DNA from: Azadirachta indica
Lineage: Eukaryota > Streptophyta > Magnoliopsida > Sapindales > Meliaceae
Direction of reading: 5' to 3'
Assembly (NCBI GenBank): GCA_022749755.1
Contig: CM040446.1
Span: 1,728,966 to 1,792,965 of the forward strand
DNA: 64,000 nucleotides
In this document: piece by piece, positions 1 through 10,898 of the stretch
How the letters are laid out: each line of letters begins with the position of its first letter
How positions within the stretch are numbered: the first letter of the stretch is position 1
Translations under genes and position numbers: made by a program
The notes under the pieces: generated by a model
Seen by the model: only the letters and a program-made list of their open reading frames with translations
Database searches by the model: none
What the model was told of the DNA's origin: nothing

Positions 1-369
1 ACTGAATAAATAACTAAAAATAAGAATGGTGATTAATATGTAACATTCTACAAAATAAAATCGGTAATTTTAGATTGTAATTTTAGATTAAAATTTTGAA
101 AATGCTATATATTGAATATATATATATATATATATATATGAAGTGAGTTACAGATAGAGCAAGACAGACAAGGCTTGCTAATTATTTGCGTTGGGGTCAC
201 CCCGAACCATCCAAATTAATATTTTCTAATATTTATATACAAGTACCAATCATTTTTTTAGCTAATATTTTTATATATTTTACATTTAGAATTAAAAAGT
301 CCTATCCTACAAACGTTTGTACATCTTTGAAAATAAATTAGTCTGCATTAGCTCTCTTTTTTCGACCAA

Positions 370-1045
370 AAAACTCTACTAGCCTCTTCCCTCCTTGGAG
401 GGTTTCAAAAAGATGTTTATATGTGTCAATAATTGAAATGAAAGGCTGAAATTTAATTTTAACAAAATTTATCTATTTACTATTTTAATTTATGTCAATT
501 AAAAATAAAAATATTATTATTTATCTAAGTACGATTGGTCATTGTTGGATGCCACCGACAACCACCTTAGGTTGCCATTGACTACCAACAAATGTCATTC
601 ATTTGAAAAATTGTAAATACCATTGAAATCCTTTTTAGGTGCTTTACGTAATAGTACTATCATTGTTTCTATGTGAACAATGGTTTGTTATAAATTTAAA
701 GTTAAATATTTACAACTTCAAAATTCAATTTAATATCTACATCGAATGGTTGCTCAAATTAATGAAAATAATGATAGGACTTAGAGCACTCAAAAGATAT
801 TTTATTGGTATTTAGGGTTTTTCAAATAGATAATATTCACCGATAGTTAATAGCAAACGATGGTGGTCACCGATGGTATTCAACACCAATTATGGTTATA
901 AATAACAATATTTTTTTACTTTTAACTATATCAGATTAAAATAGTAAATGTGTAAATTTTTTAAAATTAAATCTGAGCCTTTTATTTCAATTATTGATAC
1001 ATGTTAAGATCTCTTTGAAACCCAACGAAAGAGGCTAGGAGAAGA
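370..1045. mobile_element. Foldback MITE-like element with long terminal inverted repeats
   Basis: The left arm (about 378-575) and the right arm (about 865-1043) are reverse complements over nearly 200 bases with scattered mismatches. Matching landmarks are TAGCCTCTT and GGGTTTCAAA at the outer ends and TCAATAATTGAAAT inside. The element is about 670 bp and encodes no protein. It is best described as a non-autonomous foldback or MITE-like element. I could not identify a clear target-site duplication, so the exact ends are uncertain. It lies inside the duplicated chitinase flank but only in the left part, so it probably inserted after the duplication. Confidence 0.6.
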
Positions 1046-1269
1046 TCCTGGTCCCTCTTCTTTTATACTCTATTTTAATATAAAACAAAGCTAATTTGTC
1101 CTAAAAGCAATAGTTAATTAATATATATTAGCTAGATTCACACTTCATATAGTACAAACCCTTACATTTGAAAATTTTTATAGAAATTCCCATAATTTAA
1201 TACTGAATTACTAACAAATTAACTAATATTTACATTATATGTATTAACTCAAATATGGACAAGGATCTT

Positions 1270-1400
1270 GATCTCTTGATTTTTTCTATCCTTAGAATTT
1301 TAAGGATCAAATGACATATGGTTAAAAAACAAAAATGAAGAGTTGAGATTTAATTTTAATAAATTTTATCTAATTTAATTATTATCATTTACTGTAATGA
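1270..1400. mobile_element. Partial copy resembling the MITE arm at 54.0 kb
   Basis: The stretch with TTTTCTATCC, AAGGATCAAATGACA and GTTGAGATTTAATTTTA resembles one arm of the inverted-repeat element at 54011-54241. No second arm is evident here, so it would be a solo or broken copy. The match is loose and AT-rich, so this call is tentative. Confidence 0.3.
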
Positions 1401-1916
1401 AAGGTAAACACTCAAAATTATTGTTGAAACCTGCCTTCACCACCACTAGAAATACATCGAACCACAAACCACCACTTTGTTCTCATTTTTTCAGTCTAAC
1501 GACCGGGATCCAATCCAATCCCTACCACTAAGCTAATTCCTGTCATAAACTGATTTGATTTTGAAATTTTTCAACAACATCTTCCCAAAACATCCCTTAC
1601 TTCTCCTCCTCAGACAAGCTCCGAAGCTTCCAAACGAGAACAAATTATCTTATCACATGAATTTTTAACTGAATAAATAACTAAAAAATAAAAAATGGTA
1701 ATTAATATGTAACATTATATAAAATAAAATCGATAGTTTTAGATTTGAATTTTGAAAATGCTAGCTATTGAATATATATAAAGAGTTACAGATTGAGCAG
1801 ACAAAGACAAAGCTTGCTAATTATTTGCGTTATTACAACTACAATGAGCAACGCCACATATTAATATGAGCTTTATTCTTCTATATATATTTTTGATATC
1901 TCTGCAAAGACTCCCT

Positions 1917-3179
1917 CTATGCTCCCCATGCTCGCGAAGCTGCATTTATACCCAAAATAAAAAATAAATCCATTAAATCCAAATAACAATAAACTTAAAA
2001 TTACACGCTATCCCCATTATATATATATATATATATATATTTGTTAATTTATTGTATGCTGTTAATAAATTTTATATATAGACTAATTACCTTCACGAGA
2101 AAGAGTCCAATTGTCATCAAAAACAATTTGCCAAGCAAAGTAACCAAGCAATCCCTTATCCTTGGCGTATCGAACCTTTGTTGAAACGCTCTGTGTATCA
2201 TCGTACCCGATCCATGTCGTTCCCAAATAGCAGTAATCCGATACAACACTCGCGTTGAAAACTTTAATCGCCCCCTTTGATAGAAAATTTTTTCTGATAT
2301 CCTTGTAACCTGTGGCTCCTCCGTTCACCAATCCGCTCGTCGGAGCCCAGAAGCCATGGTTGTTAGGATTTGCAAGCTGCAAAGAGTGTCCGAAAAATGG
2401 AAATCCCAACACTATTTTCTTGGCGGGCAAACCTGCCTGAATCCACGCCCTGATTCCGGAATCCCCGCTCACCTGGCTCCTGTCAGGATTGAACAATGCA
2501 GCTGGAGGTCCTGTAATTCTTGCGGAGTTGGCGTCCCTGTATGTGAAGTCGTACGCCATAACGTTAATCCAATCCAAGCTGTTTGATATATCCTTGACCG
2601 GGTTGTTCAGGCCGAAGTAGTTGGAGGAGTAAGTGACGGCGGCGGAGAGGAGTAATGCCGGCCTGCCGGTGTTTCTGGCCTCTGCGGAGACGGCTGCGCG
2701 CCACTCGTTGAGGAGGACGCCGAAGTTGGACATCTGCGTCTGGTTTTCGGGATATTCCCAATCGAGGTCGACACCGTGGAAGCCGTTGGACCTGGCGAGT
2801 GTTATCGAAGAGTCGATGAATGATTTCCGTGAAGAGGGTTGGCTGGCCATTGTGGCAAACGCGGCTTTGTCAGAACCTCCTCCGCCTATTGAGAGGAGGG
2901 TTTTGACTGAAGGGTTTTTCTGCTGGACGGTTGTGGTGAAGGAGGAGAATCGGGCCTGATTTGCTGGTGAGATTGTGACTCTGAAAGTTTGAGAGTTGAG
3001 ATCGGCGAAAGCGCAGAAGAGGTGGGTGAAAAGAGAGGAATCGATGTCGGCAACTGGGAAATCGCTGCCGGAAAACCAGTACGCTGCTTTGACGACATTT
3101 TGTGCGGCGGAGAGGTGGGGTTGGAAAAGAAGAAGAGTGTGCAGGAAAGGAAAAGGGGCAGCAGGATTTTGGAAGCCAT
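1917..3179 (-). pseudogene. GH18 class V chitinase, frameshifted in the signal peptide
   Basis: Secreted glycoside hydrolase family 18 chitinase of the plant class V type, which cleaves chitin in defence. The body reads in one frame from about 3118 to 2091. It carries the catalytic motif FHGVDLDWEYP, then DWINVMAYDF, GIRAWIQAGLPAKKIVLGFP, WIGYDDTQSV and GLLGYFAWQI. A phase-1 intron (1940-2090, holding a TA repeat) joins a 23-base last exon (1917-1939) that encodes the usual ending ASRAWGA. The ATG at 3179 starts a good signal peptide, MASKILLPLFLSCTLFFF, but it is out of frame with QPHLSAAQNVV that follows. The 1112-base CDS is one base short of 370 codons, and the break lies near 3121-3135 in a T/C run. 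A TATA box (about 3233-3242) sits at the right distance for this start. The break may be a real loss of function or a sequencing error. The only in-frame internal Met (2848-2850) would give a 262-residue protein lacking the N-terminal strands. Confidence 0.85.
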
Positions 3180-3242
3180 ATTGAAGAGATCTGTCTGTTT
3201 GTGTTAACTTATTGAGCTTTCAGAAGCACTTCATATATAACA

Positions 3243-4689
3243 TAACTTTTGGAATCAGCTGGTCTATGCCAACTTTTGCAAACTAACAAATAGACATTTA
3301 GGCAGGAAATTTTGACCAAAAGCTGGATTTTGGGAAATCTTACTTTAGTCCCTAAATTTTACGAAATTTAACGTTACTAATTAATTTGACACTAGAGTAC
3401 AAATATCCCTTAGGTTTTATCTTTATTTCACAGTAATATTAGTACAAATTCAAATTGTTATACAAACTCTATTAGTACCATTAATGGTCAACAATATTTT
3501 GTTGGTCATAAAAGTGTAAAATATATGACAGTAATATAATATTGTTCTATCAAAATATATGAATAACAGGATGATTTTGCATAATAATTTGTTTATATAA
3601 TAGTATCTATTTCTATTCTTAAATAGATAATACTTGAGTATAACTGACAAAGAAAATAGGTAATTCATCCCATTGGAACTCTCATCAAATCAAACTTTTA
3701 ATACAAACTTTCTTACCGAAATGAGAAACAAATACCCCATTTTCTCGTTAAAGGATGTATTAATGAATTTGATAAGTGAAATAAGAAATAACATATTTTA
3801 CTATTGAGTAAAGTAAATTAAATTTTATTGAAGAAGAGTGGGATTAAAATGAAATTGTCTCCTAAATTTTCAGGTAGAAATAATTCTAGAATCCAAAGTT
3901 ATACTCCAAAATATCAGCCATTAGCAAATAGTGATGAAGAACAAGAGGAAGATAAGTCAAATAAATGTTGTCAGATGACTGATTGTGGAAGCAATCTTCA
4001 TAGGTTTTATTGTAAAGGCATTGGCACATTGCCCGTTAAATTATTACATATCGTCCAATTTCTGTCAGAACTTTTTAAAGTAATGTTAAATTTGAAGACG
4101 TCACGTTACTAACCGTATTTAGCTTGATCCGTTGACCAACAATATCATATGATATACGAAGATGCAGTGGATCAACTATTATAGAAATTTCAATAAATTA
4201 AATTTGTTTATGGATAATAATTTTACTTTATTATAGCTGTGATTAATATTTACACTGGTATTAAATATGGGCCCTAAGTTTGATGAAGCATTTTACCAAA
4301 GAGAATGGTCCAAGAAAGAGAAAGGCTATCCTAGTTTCGTCTTTTCCTTTAATTAGTATCATTTTTTTGTAAGTAATTAACTAACATCAACTATATTATG
4401 ACACACGGGAAAATTTTATATTCGATTTAAATAATTTTTACTTCTATCTATTTTTTAAGAAAAAAGAACTAACTTTCACTTAATTTTGAGAAAAATTAAA
4501 TCTTTACCTTCTATTTAATGGTAATAATGAAAACTAAAAGGTGGTTGCTACTAATTATATATATTTTTTTAACATTGTATAATTATGTATATAACTTATG
4601 ATCAATATAAATAAAAGATACCAAAAATTAAGAATATAAATTAAATTTAATATAATACCAAATCAAATATAATAACGTCTTTAGAAATA
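3243..4689. other. Intergenic DNA upstream of the chitinase
   Basis: AT-rich DNA. The only notable item is a 94-codon open frame at 3828-4112 (+) whose first ATG is at 3849. It has an acidic DEEQEED stretch and a few cysteines. I recognise no family, and no splice or promoter context supports it, so I do not call it a gene. Confidence 0.4.
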
Positions 4690-4959
4690 TGCACCCAAGT
4701 CTACCGGAAGAAGGGCATTCTACCAAACATATATTTAAACCACGAAAAAAGTTTTACAAAAGGCAATTTTGGCACTGTACACCAGCATTTACGCTGGCAA
4801 TTCCAATGCAGTACAGAACCCAACGAGATTTAAATTGAAGACAAAACTATATCACCAAAAGCAGCCCCGCATAGAGTTATTCAAGTGAACTATCTGGTTT
4901 TGGGTTTGACTACAATATATATTGGCATTAGTCTGTTCTTAGCTCGTTTCTGTTTTTCG

Positions 4960-5055
4960 GTTTCTTCTCCGAATGAGGCTTTGCTCTCGGAGAGAAGCTC
5001 TCTGATTGGTAAGCGAAGCCAATGATTTCACCATGAACTTGTCATTTACATTCTG

Positions 5056-5086
<31 letters not shown>

Positions 5087-5900
5087 CGAAATCTCAGAAA
5101 TTGAGGCCATGATGACATTTTCAAAGTCAAACGATCAGACGGTAAGAAACTTTCACTCACCATGGCGGTGCTGCTTCTGGGTATGTCTAAAATCTGTAAA
5201 TTTCATTGTTAATTATTTGTTGCAGCCATGGAGTAAAGTTTTTGATCTTTGTCTGCTTAAGCTTTGAATCTGAGCTTCCATTCATTCTTGTTAAAATTGA
5301 GCGAACTATGTTCTGATTTATTTTTGAGCCATAAATTTAGGGACTAAAATGTTATTATCCGAGGCATCAGAAATTATCAATGATCCATGCAGCTGATGCT
5401 TCTTTTTCTTCTCCTTCTGTCTCCAAAAACAAGAATATGCTGTGATGATGCTTTCAGGCTTTGAATCGGGTTTTGGCATGAACCATTTCCTGGCGGGGCA
5501 CCCGGATACTTTTCCGTTTTGCAGCCATGGTGGTGAATTCCTCTCTTTTGACTGTTCAAGCCAGAACCTGAGCCTCTTTTCCACCTACTCTCAGCTTCTT
5601 CAATGGAAGTGTAGCTTGACACTACAGAATATTTCAGTTTCCTTTACATGTATATATACACACATACATGAGAAATGATCCATTCAGTTTCTGTTGCTGC
5701 TGCTGCTTGTTCTTTCTCTCTCTCTCTCTGAAAGGACAACATGCGCCTGTCATGATGTTTTCAGGCTTTGAATCAGGTTCTGACGGAGCAACCTGGATAC
5801 TTCTTTGTGTTGCAGCCATGACGGGTCAAATTCCTCTCTTTGTCTGATCAACTCTGAACCCGAGCCTCTTTTGCATCGGCTTCCAAAATTTACGGTCAAT
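4960..5900 (+). repeat. Cluster A: three tandem units of a ~300-bp non-coding repeat
   Basis: Three diverged units lie near 4960-5330, 5340-5625 and 5626-5900. Each has a pyrimidine or CT-rich tract, then an ATGATG..TTTTCA block, a TTGCAGCCATGG block (ATG-less variants occur), and a closing CTGAGC(C)TC motif. The first unit opens with a hairpin at 4977-5020. Open frames across the units are short and change frame between copies, which argues against a protein. The same units recur at 52.6-53.6 and 55.7-56.95 kb in the opposite orientation. I do not recognise the family. Confidence 0.75.
4977..5020 (+). ncRNA. Conserved nested hairpin in repeat unit A1 (candidate structured RNA)
   Basis: The outer stem pairs GGCTTTGCT (4977-4985) with AGCGAAGCC (5012-5020), nine pairs including one G-U. 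Inside it GAGAG pairs with CTCTC around an AAG loop. Equivalent hairpins occur at 53517-53560, 55929-55988 and 56877-56933 on the opposite strand. The assignment as RNA is inference, and the pairing itself is visible in the sequence. Confidence 0.35.
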
Positions 5901-6309
5901 AAAGTTCTAGTTGTCTGAAACTTTTACCCTTTGTTAACTATATTTTGAGTTTCATAATTTTTGTATTCTTTAGCTTGTTTTTAGCATATAACTCTTTTTT
6001 GATAACCACAATTAGGTAACGTTTTCCAAATACTTACAAGTTTGGCTTAGGCTGAAGCTTAGAAGCTTAATTGATTCCAAATGGGAAGTTAACAAAACCC
6101 CAAAAGGAAGAATAAAGAATAAAGACTTCAAAATCATATTTTCATGTCCATGAAATGCTAAATTTGATCAATTCTGTGGGAAAAAATATTGAAATCAATA
6201 GGACTCTTAGTTCAATTTGTTAGTCCCAATATTTATACTATAGCACACAGTATGAAACAGAATTACATGAGCTACTTGAACACGATTAAAGAAAAAAAAA
6301 TTGAAGTTT

Positions 6310-6950
6310 CAGATCCATGCTTTACTATCAATGTCTTCAGCGTCCCATAGAGAGCAAGCAGATCAAGATAATTGCCGCCGGAGAAAGACTAATGTTGGCA
6401 AGACCTAAATCATGCCCTTTGACTTGGTCCAGGAGCAGCAGTACCAGTAGGACTATCTGCCTTGGATATAGCAGCCACAGCCACTGGAGGTAGTGGTAGA
6501 TCGACAATGTCTGCAACTTTCAAGGGCCAGTGTCGTTGGGTCTGATTTTGGCAACTGTTCTGGATTTATCTCACGAAGTAGATCACCCGGTACAGAAAGA
6601 ACAATTCGGAAAGATAGGTTGCTGTTTGGATCTGCACAGGAACTTCATGCAATTTTGATGTAAATATGTTTAGATTTGGTTGTCGTTTGCTTTTACAGGC
6701 TTGATGCGATATGTAGTTAAAATTATTCATCGTCGACACTTTGAACTTCTAATTTTGTGTAAAATTATTGAAATATTTGCTGACGGTAGCTGGAAATCCA
6801 GTTAAACAACCTAAACGTCTAAAATAGGACCTGCATAGTAATCATAGATATGCAAGCAAGCGGCACAAATTCATTTCTGAAAACTGAGATGTTTGCTCCA
6901 CGCATTTCCTTTAGAGCTTGTGTAATATTCTCGTTAAAACCACCTCTATT
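6310..6950 (-). pseudogene. Truncated GDPDL 3'-end pseudogene
   Basis: Read on the minus strand this matches the last two exons of the GDPDL gene at 48.7-52.2 kb. Conserved stretches correspond to GGFNEN, ISVFRNEF, YYADPIL, FPATASKYF, SPCADPNSNLPF and the proline-rich linker before the GPI signal. It is broken. The exon around 6810-6830 has an internal deletion, the splice donor GTAAG has become ATAAT, and the acceptor CTGCAG has become TTGCAT. The last exon also carries indels. Everything upstream of about residue 560 of the parent is missing. It arrived as part of the inverted duplication and is almost certainly dead. Confidence 0.85.
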
Positions 6951-7326
6951 AAAACCAACAGTTGGGATAAGATCGGTTTGAGTATAGAAACATCAATAAT
7001 TTGATTAAAATTATAAAACTCGTTATATTAAATTTAAATAGAAGATATAATTTAAAAAATCAGTCTTTATAAATAATATACTTGGATATATCATTTATTA
7101 TTGGATAATAATATAAGGGTAAAAAATTGGAGAATAATTGAACAAAAGAAAAGCTCGTCGCTTTTATTTTCATGATTCTTGCTTCACGTCAACGAAGTAG
7201 TGGGACCCACAAAAATCTGGCTCAAAGCACGTAAATCCAACGGCAATCAGAGGCTTTCTCTTTAGTGCAATCATGATAAGCCACTGATCCACAGTCAAAG
7301 GAGAGAGAACGCTACAATAGAAACGA
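6951..7326. promoter_or_regulatory. Upstream region of the metallophosphoesterase gene
   Basis: AT-rich 5' flank between the end of the inverted duplication and the start codon at 7327. It must contain the promoter and leader of the next gene. I see no convincing individual element beyond general AT-richness near 7020-7130. Confidence 0.3.
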
Positions 7327-10300
7327 ATGTTAACCACGGCGTTGACTCCCGCGCAAACCCTCAGGTTTCTTTCCGGTTCCTCCCTCTCCGCTTCGCCGCC
7401 CAAATCTGCTCGTTCCGCTAACGTCATGACAGCTCCCGCCGTCCGAATTGCCGTTGTCGGTGACGTCGTAAGTTTCCCCGTCCACCATTTCTGGTTCAAA
7501 ATTTCATCTTTCTAAATTTATTTTATTATTTTTTTTATTTTTCCTGAAGCATGATGATTGGGATTTACAAGAAGACACCAAAGCTCTTCAATTTCTGCAG
7601 GTATTTTTCATTAATTTTTATTTTTGTTTTCTAATTTTCAATAACTTTTATGTATTAGAAATTTAAAATGTTTGAACTGAGATTGGTAAATTGCTTTCAA
7701 ATATGTGATCTTTATGTGAAAATATCTCATTTCGATTCACAAATCTTAGAAAAACTCTAAATGAGTGGAGAAATTTAATTCATTTCTAGTTAGCAAATTA
7801 ATTTGTATGATATTTCCTATTGTAGGTAATTTTTGAGCTTACCTAATTATTTGCAGTTAAATTTTACATAGAAGTCTTGCCTGCATGTCTAATTGATTTT
7901 GTGTGAAAATGCAGCCAGATTTGGTGCTATTTACAGGCAGGTTCTCTTCTCCATTATTGTTTCTTAACCCGATTTCAATTGAGTGGCCTGCGTTTACTTT
8001 ACTTCTGAAGCATTCGTGCTCTCCCTGGTGAGCGAAGTAGTAAGGACACATGAATGGAAGTGAACTGTTTCTAATGCTGGACAACACTTTTTTTTCTCAC
8101 TCCTTGAAATTGTGTAACACAATTAAAACATGTTGTTGAAATGGCTCATGCAGCCTATGTAATGGTCTGATTATCGGCCACTCCATGTTTACATTTTCTT
8201 TCTCCCCTGTCCAGTATGAACCTCTTTTACTCCTTATATTGATTTGTTTTCGTTTCCCTCCTTTGTTGGCTCTTATAGGTGATTTTGGTAATGAGAATTT
8301 TGAACTAGTTCAGAGTGTTGCGGGCCTTGAATTTCCTAAAGCGGTTATTTTGGGAAACCATGACTCCTGGAAGACTCAGGAGTTTTCTGGAAAGTAAGTT
8401 CAAAGTTTTTGGCCTGTGTCATGTAGTGCCTTTTTCAGTAGATGCATTATCTAAAAATGTTTACTTACCAGTGGTAGCCTTCTATTTTAATTTTAGTAAT
8501 ACATTGTTGGCTTTTCTTTTTGAGAGAGTATTGTAAGTTTTATAAAATAATTAGTGGTGACAAATTCCTTTGAGAATTATCTAACTTTTCTTAACTATTG
8601 TCAGGAGAAAGGATGGTGTTCAACTTCAGCTAGAATGGTGAGCTTAACATATGTCTAAAAAATGTTAAGTGTACCATATGTTCTGCTTGTATGTCTAATG
8701 AGAGGTTAATTCCATCTGGTGGTGTTCTGTTGCTTTAACTGCTCAAAAGTTCAGCCAGAAATTTGATTATGAGATTTCAGCAATTATGTTGCTGGAAAAG
8801 TAATTCAAAAGAATAGCAGATGCATGAGGATATTAGTATCACAGTAAAGCCTTGTATATGACCAGCCATGCAGACCATCAAAATTATATATTTAATGTAA
8901 TAAGAGAGCAACTATTTCTGTTATGAGACTGCAAAGACAAATGTTTCAAAAGTGATCACAGAAATTCATTTTATGTATTTCTATTGTGAATTTCATTGTA
9001 CAATCTAGATCTTTGTGTTATTTCTATGACCCTTTAGGTGGAGGGAGCATTAGTCAATAGGCTTAGTTTGACTCTTTTGAAGCATGGGGAACTTAAAAGA
9101 ATGGCTACTGTGTCTTATGACTATAATACAAATCATTTCCAAACTCCCTTAGATTCTGCTGTGCAAGGATATTCAACACAAATTAGTATCATTTTGTAGT
9201 ATCTGTGAAGTTTGATTTCATCCTGTGGGAGAGACAATGAGGGATTACTTTGGCTTGTACGTGAGTTTAGAGAAGACTTGTATTTAGGATGTATATTTTC
9301 CGGATGTATGATATTAATTTATGAATAAATGGTTATCATATTAATTTATGAATAATGGTTCTTTCTGACCAAAAATTAATAGAAAGCAAAACACGAGTTT
9401 CATTAGTTACACTTTTTTATGTTTCACGTGTTATGTTGGCTTATTAGAAGAGATGGAGGTTTGTGCTTTGTGGTGCATTATGCATCATGTATAAAACTTA
9501 GAAATTGTCAATTAATATGGGTTGATCATGACAATACTTTTGGTGATAATAGTCTTGGTGAGGAGCATGTAGCTTATCAACGTCTAGATTTTCCTGTCTT
9601 AAAACTCAGCATTGTCGGTGGACGGCCATTTTCATGTGGGGGCCAGCAAATATTTCGAAAAAGGCTTCTATCTGCGAGGTTAGTGTTAGAAATGCATTTT
9701 CCTTGCTTTGACCTTCTTGTCATTCATCATTATAACACTTCCATGTGTGCTCAGATGTGAACTTGTGGAAAAAAGAAAAGGCATCACAATTAGCAAATTA
9801 ATTTGAAAATGCCTCTAATCTGTTTCCTCTTTAGTCTTGTATAGTTGCTGTGAGATTCGTTGATATGGTGTCTCCTTGTTCTTCTTGTTATCATGAAATA
9901 CTTTTGCAACTTAACAAATTTGAATGTTCTTTTAGGTTTGGAGTCCAAGATATGGATGGAAGTGCCAAGAGGATCTATAAGGCTGCAATGGATACACCAG
10001 AAGATCATTTGGCTATACTTCTTGCACATAATGGACCCACCGGTACATCATCCAGCCAAAATCATTTTTTAATTCATCTGCTTAGGCTAATTAAAATCTT
10101 CCAATAAAAAAATTACTGGAATCTTCAGGTCTCGGTTCTGAATTAAATGATATCTGTGGAAAAGACTGGGTAATTGGAGCTGGTGATCACGGTGATCCAG
10201 GTAAATATTCTTGAGGTCTCTCATGACCATTCTTCTCTGTTTTATCATTTCTCACTGCTAGCCTGGTTATTTTTTTAATCATAGTGTTTCAACTTTCTTG

Positions 10301-10898
10301 TTAAACAATGTCATTATTTTGTTGGGTGTTGCGGCTTGTTTTGATTGGCACCTAATGAAACTGATTAGACCAGTTATGAATAGAAGGCAAATTGTTGCTC
10401 CTGTGACATGCATTTTATTCATCAATAGTAGGATGGAATAATTTTTCACCTTTCCCTACCATGTTGACAAAAGCATCTTCTGGTACAGATCTAGCACAAG
10501 CCATATCCCTTTTAAAAGATACTGCTAAAGTCTGCATCCCACTGGTAGTGTTTGGTCACATGCATAAAGAGCTAGCATATGGAAATGGTCTACGGAAAAT
10601 GATTGTGGTTGGAGCTGACAACACTATATACCTCAATGGGGCTATTGTTCCTAGAGTTAAAAGACTAACTGATGAAGAAGGAACTGAAAACAGAAACTTT
10701 GTGAATAGCGGAACCTCACTTTCCAGTCCTGAATTGAGAGGTACAATGCGAGCCTTCACTGTAGTGGAAATTTTGGAAGGAAGAGTAGATAAAATTGCAG
10801 AAAGTTGGGTTTCGGTTGTTGGAGACACAACCACATTACAAGAGGAGCACATATTATTCAAACATGGAAATTTGGTTTCTCCCATGACTGAACTTTAG
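7327..10898 (+). CDS. Calcineurin-like metallophosphoesterase, TIGR04168-type, likely plastid
   Basis: Nine exons (7327-7467, 7550-7600, 7915-7936, 8279-8393, 8605-8637, 9553-9678, 9936-10042, 10129-10200, 10489-10898) give 358 residues. The calcineurin-like metal centre is complete: GDVHDD (D46, H48), FTGDFGNE (D73), LGNHDSW (N98, H99, D100), LLAHNGPTG (H194) and FGHMHKE (H246, H248). It resembles the cyanobacterial-type phosphoesterase family found in plants. The first 38 residues are rich in Ser, Thr, Ala and Arg and nearly lack acidic residues, which suggests a chloroplast transit peptide. Its substrate is unknown to me. Intron 3 (7937-8278) uses a GC donor (ACAG/GCAGGT). The only GT alternative there leads to a stop, so the GC-AG call is firm. 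All junctions keep frame, so the gene looks functional. Confidence 0.9.

Larger units (their letters stand above)
1..1835. repeat. Direct repeat flanking the 3' side of the chitinase gene
   Basis: About 180 bases at 1-195 recur, with small indels, at 1665-1835. Both copies run from an ACTGAATAAATAAC start to a GCTAATTATTTGCGTT end, and the second copy stops about 80 bases short of the last chitinase exon. The period is about 1.66 kb. The simplest reading is a tandem duplication of the chitinase 3' flank, as expected where class V chitinases occur in tandem arrays. The partner gene would lie to the left, outside this window. The DNA between the copies holds a foldback element and AT-rich sequence, and I see no gene there. 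Confidence 0.6.
4690..6950. repeat. Inverted segmental duplication, left arm
   Basis: This block is the reverse complement of about 51515-53825. The outer end matches at GCACCCAAGTCTACC (near 4690) against 53.81 kb. The inner end matches inside a GDPDL exon (6950 against about 51.52 kb). The order is conserved: flank, three repeat units, spacer, GDPDL last exon, intron, and part of the preceding exon. The arms are about 2.3 kb, visibly diverged with small indels, and separated by roughly 44.6 kb holding eight genes. The right arm adjoins an intact gene, so it is likely the source and this is the copy. Confidence 0.9.

Noticed and set aside
1..1835. LTR retrotransposon bounded by the 180-bp direct repeats
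   Set aside because: The repeats lack TG...CA ends, and there is no primer-binding site, polypurine tract or coding content between them. A tandem duplication of the gene flank is simpler.
3828..4112. 94-codon open frame with an acidic stretch
   Set aside because: Starts at a non-ATG codon, first ATG at 3849. No recognisable domain, and isolated.
4960..5900. Box C/D snoRNA reading of the repeat units (ATGATGA and CTGA motifs)
   Set aside because: The boxes are roughly 190 bases apart, the C box varies between units, and no terminal stem brings them together.
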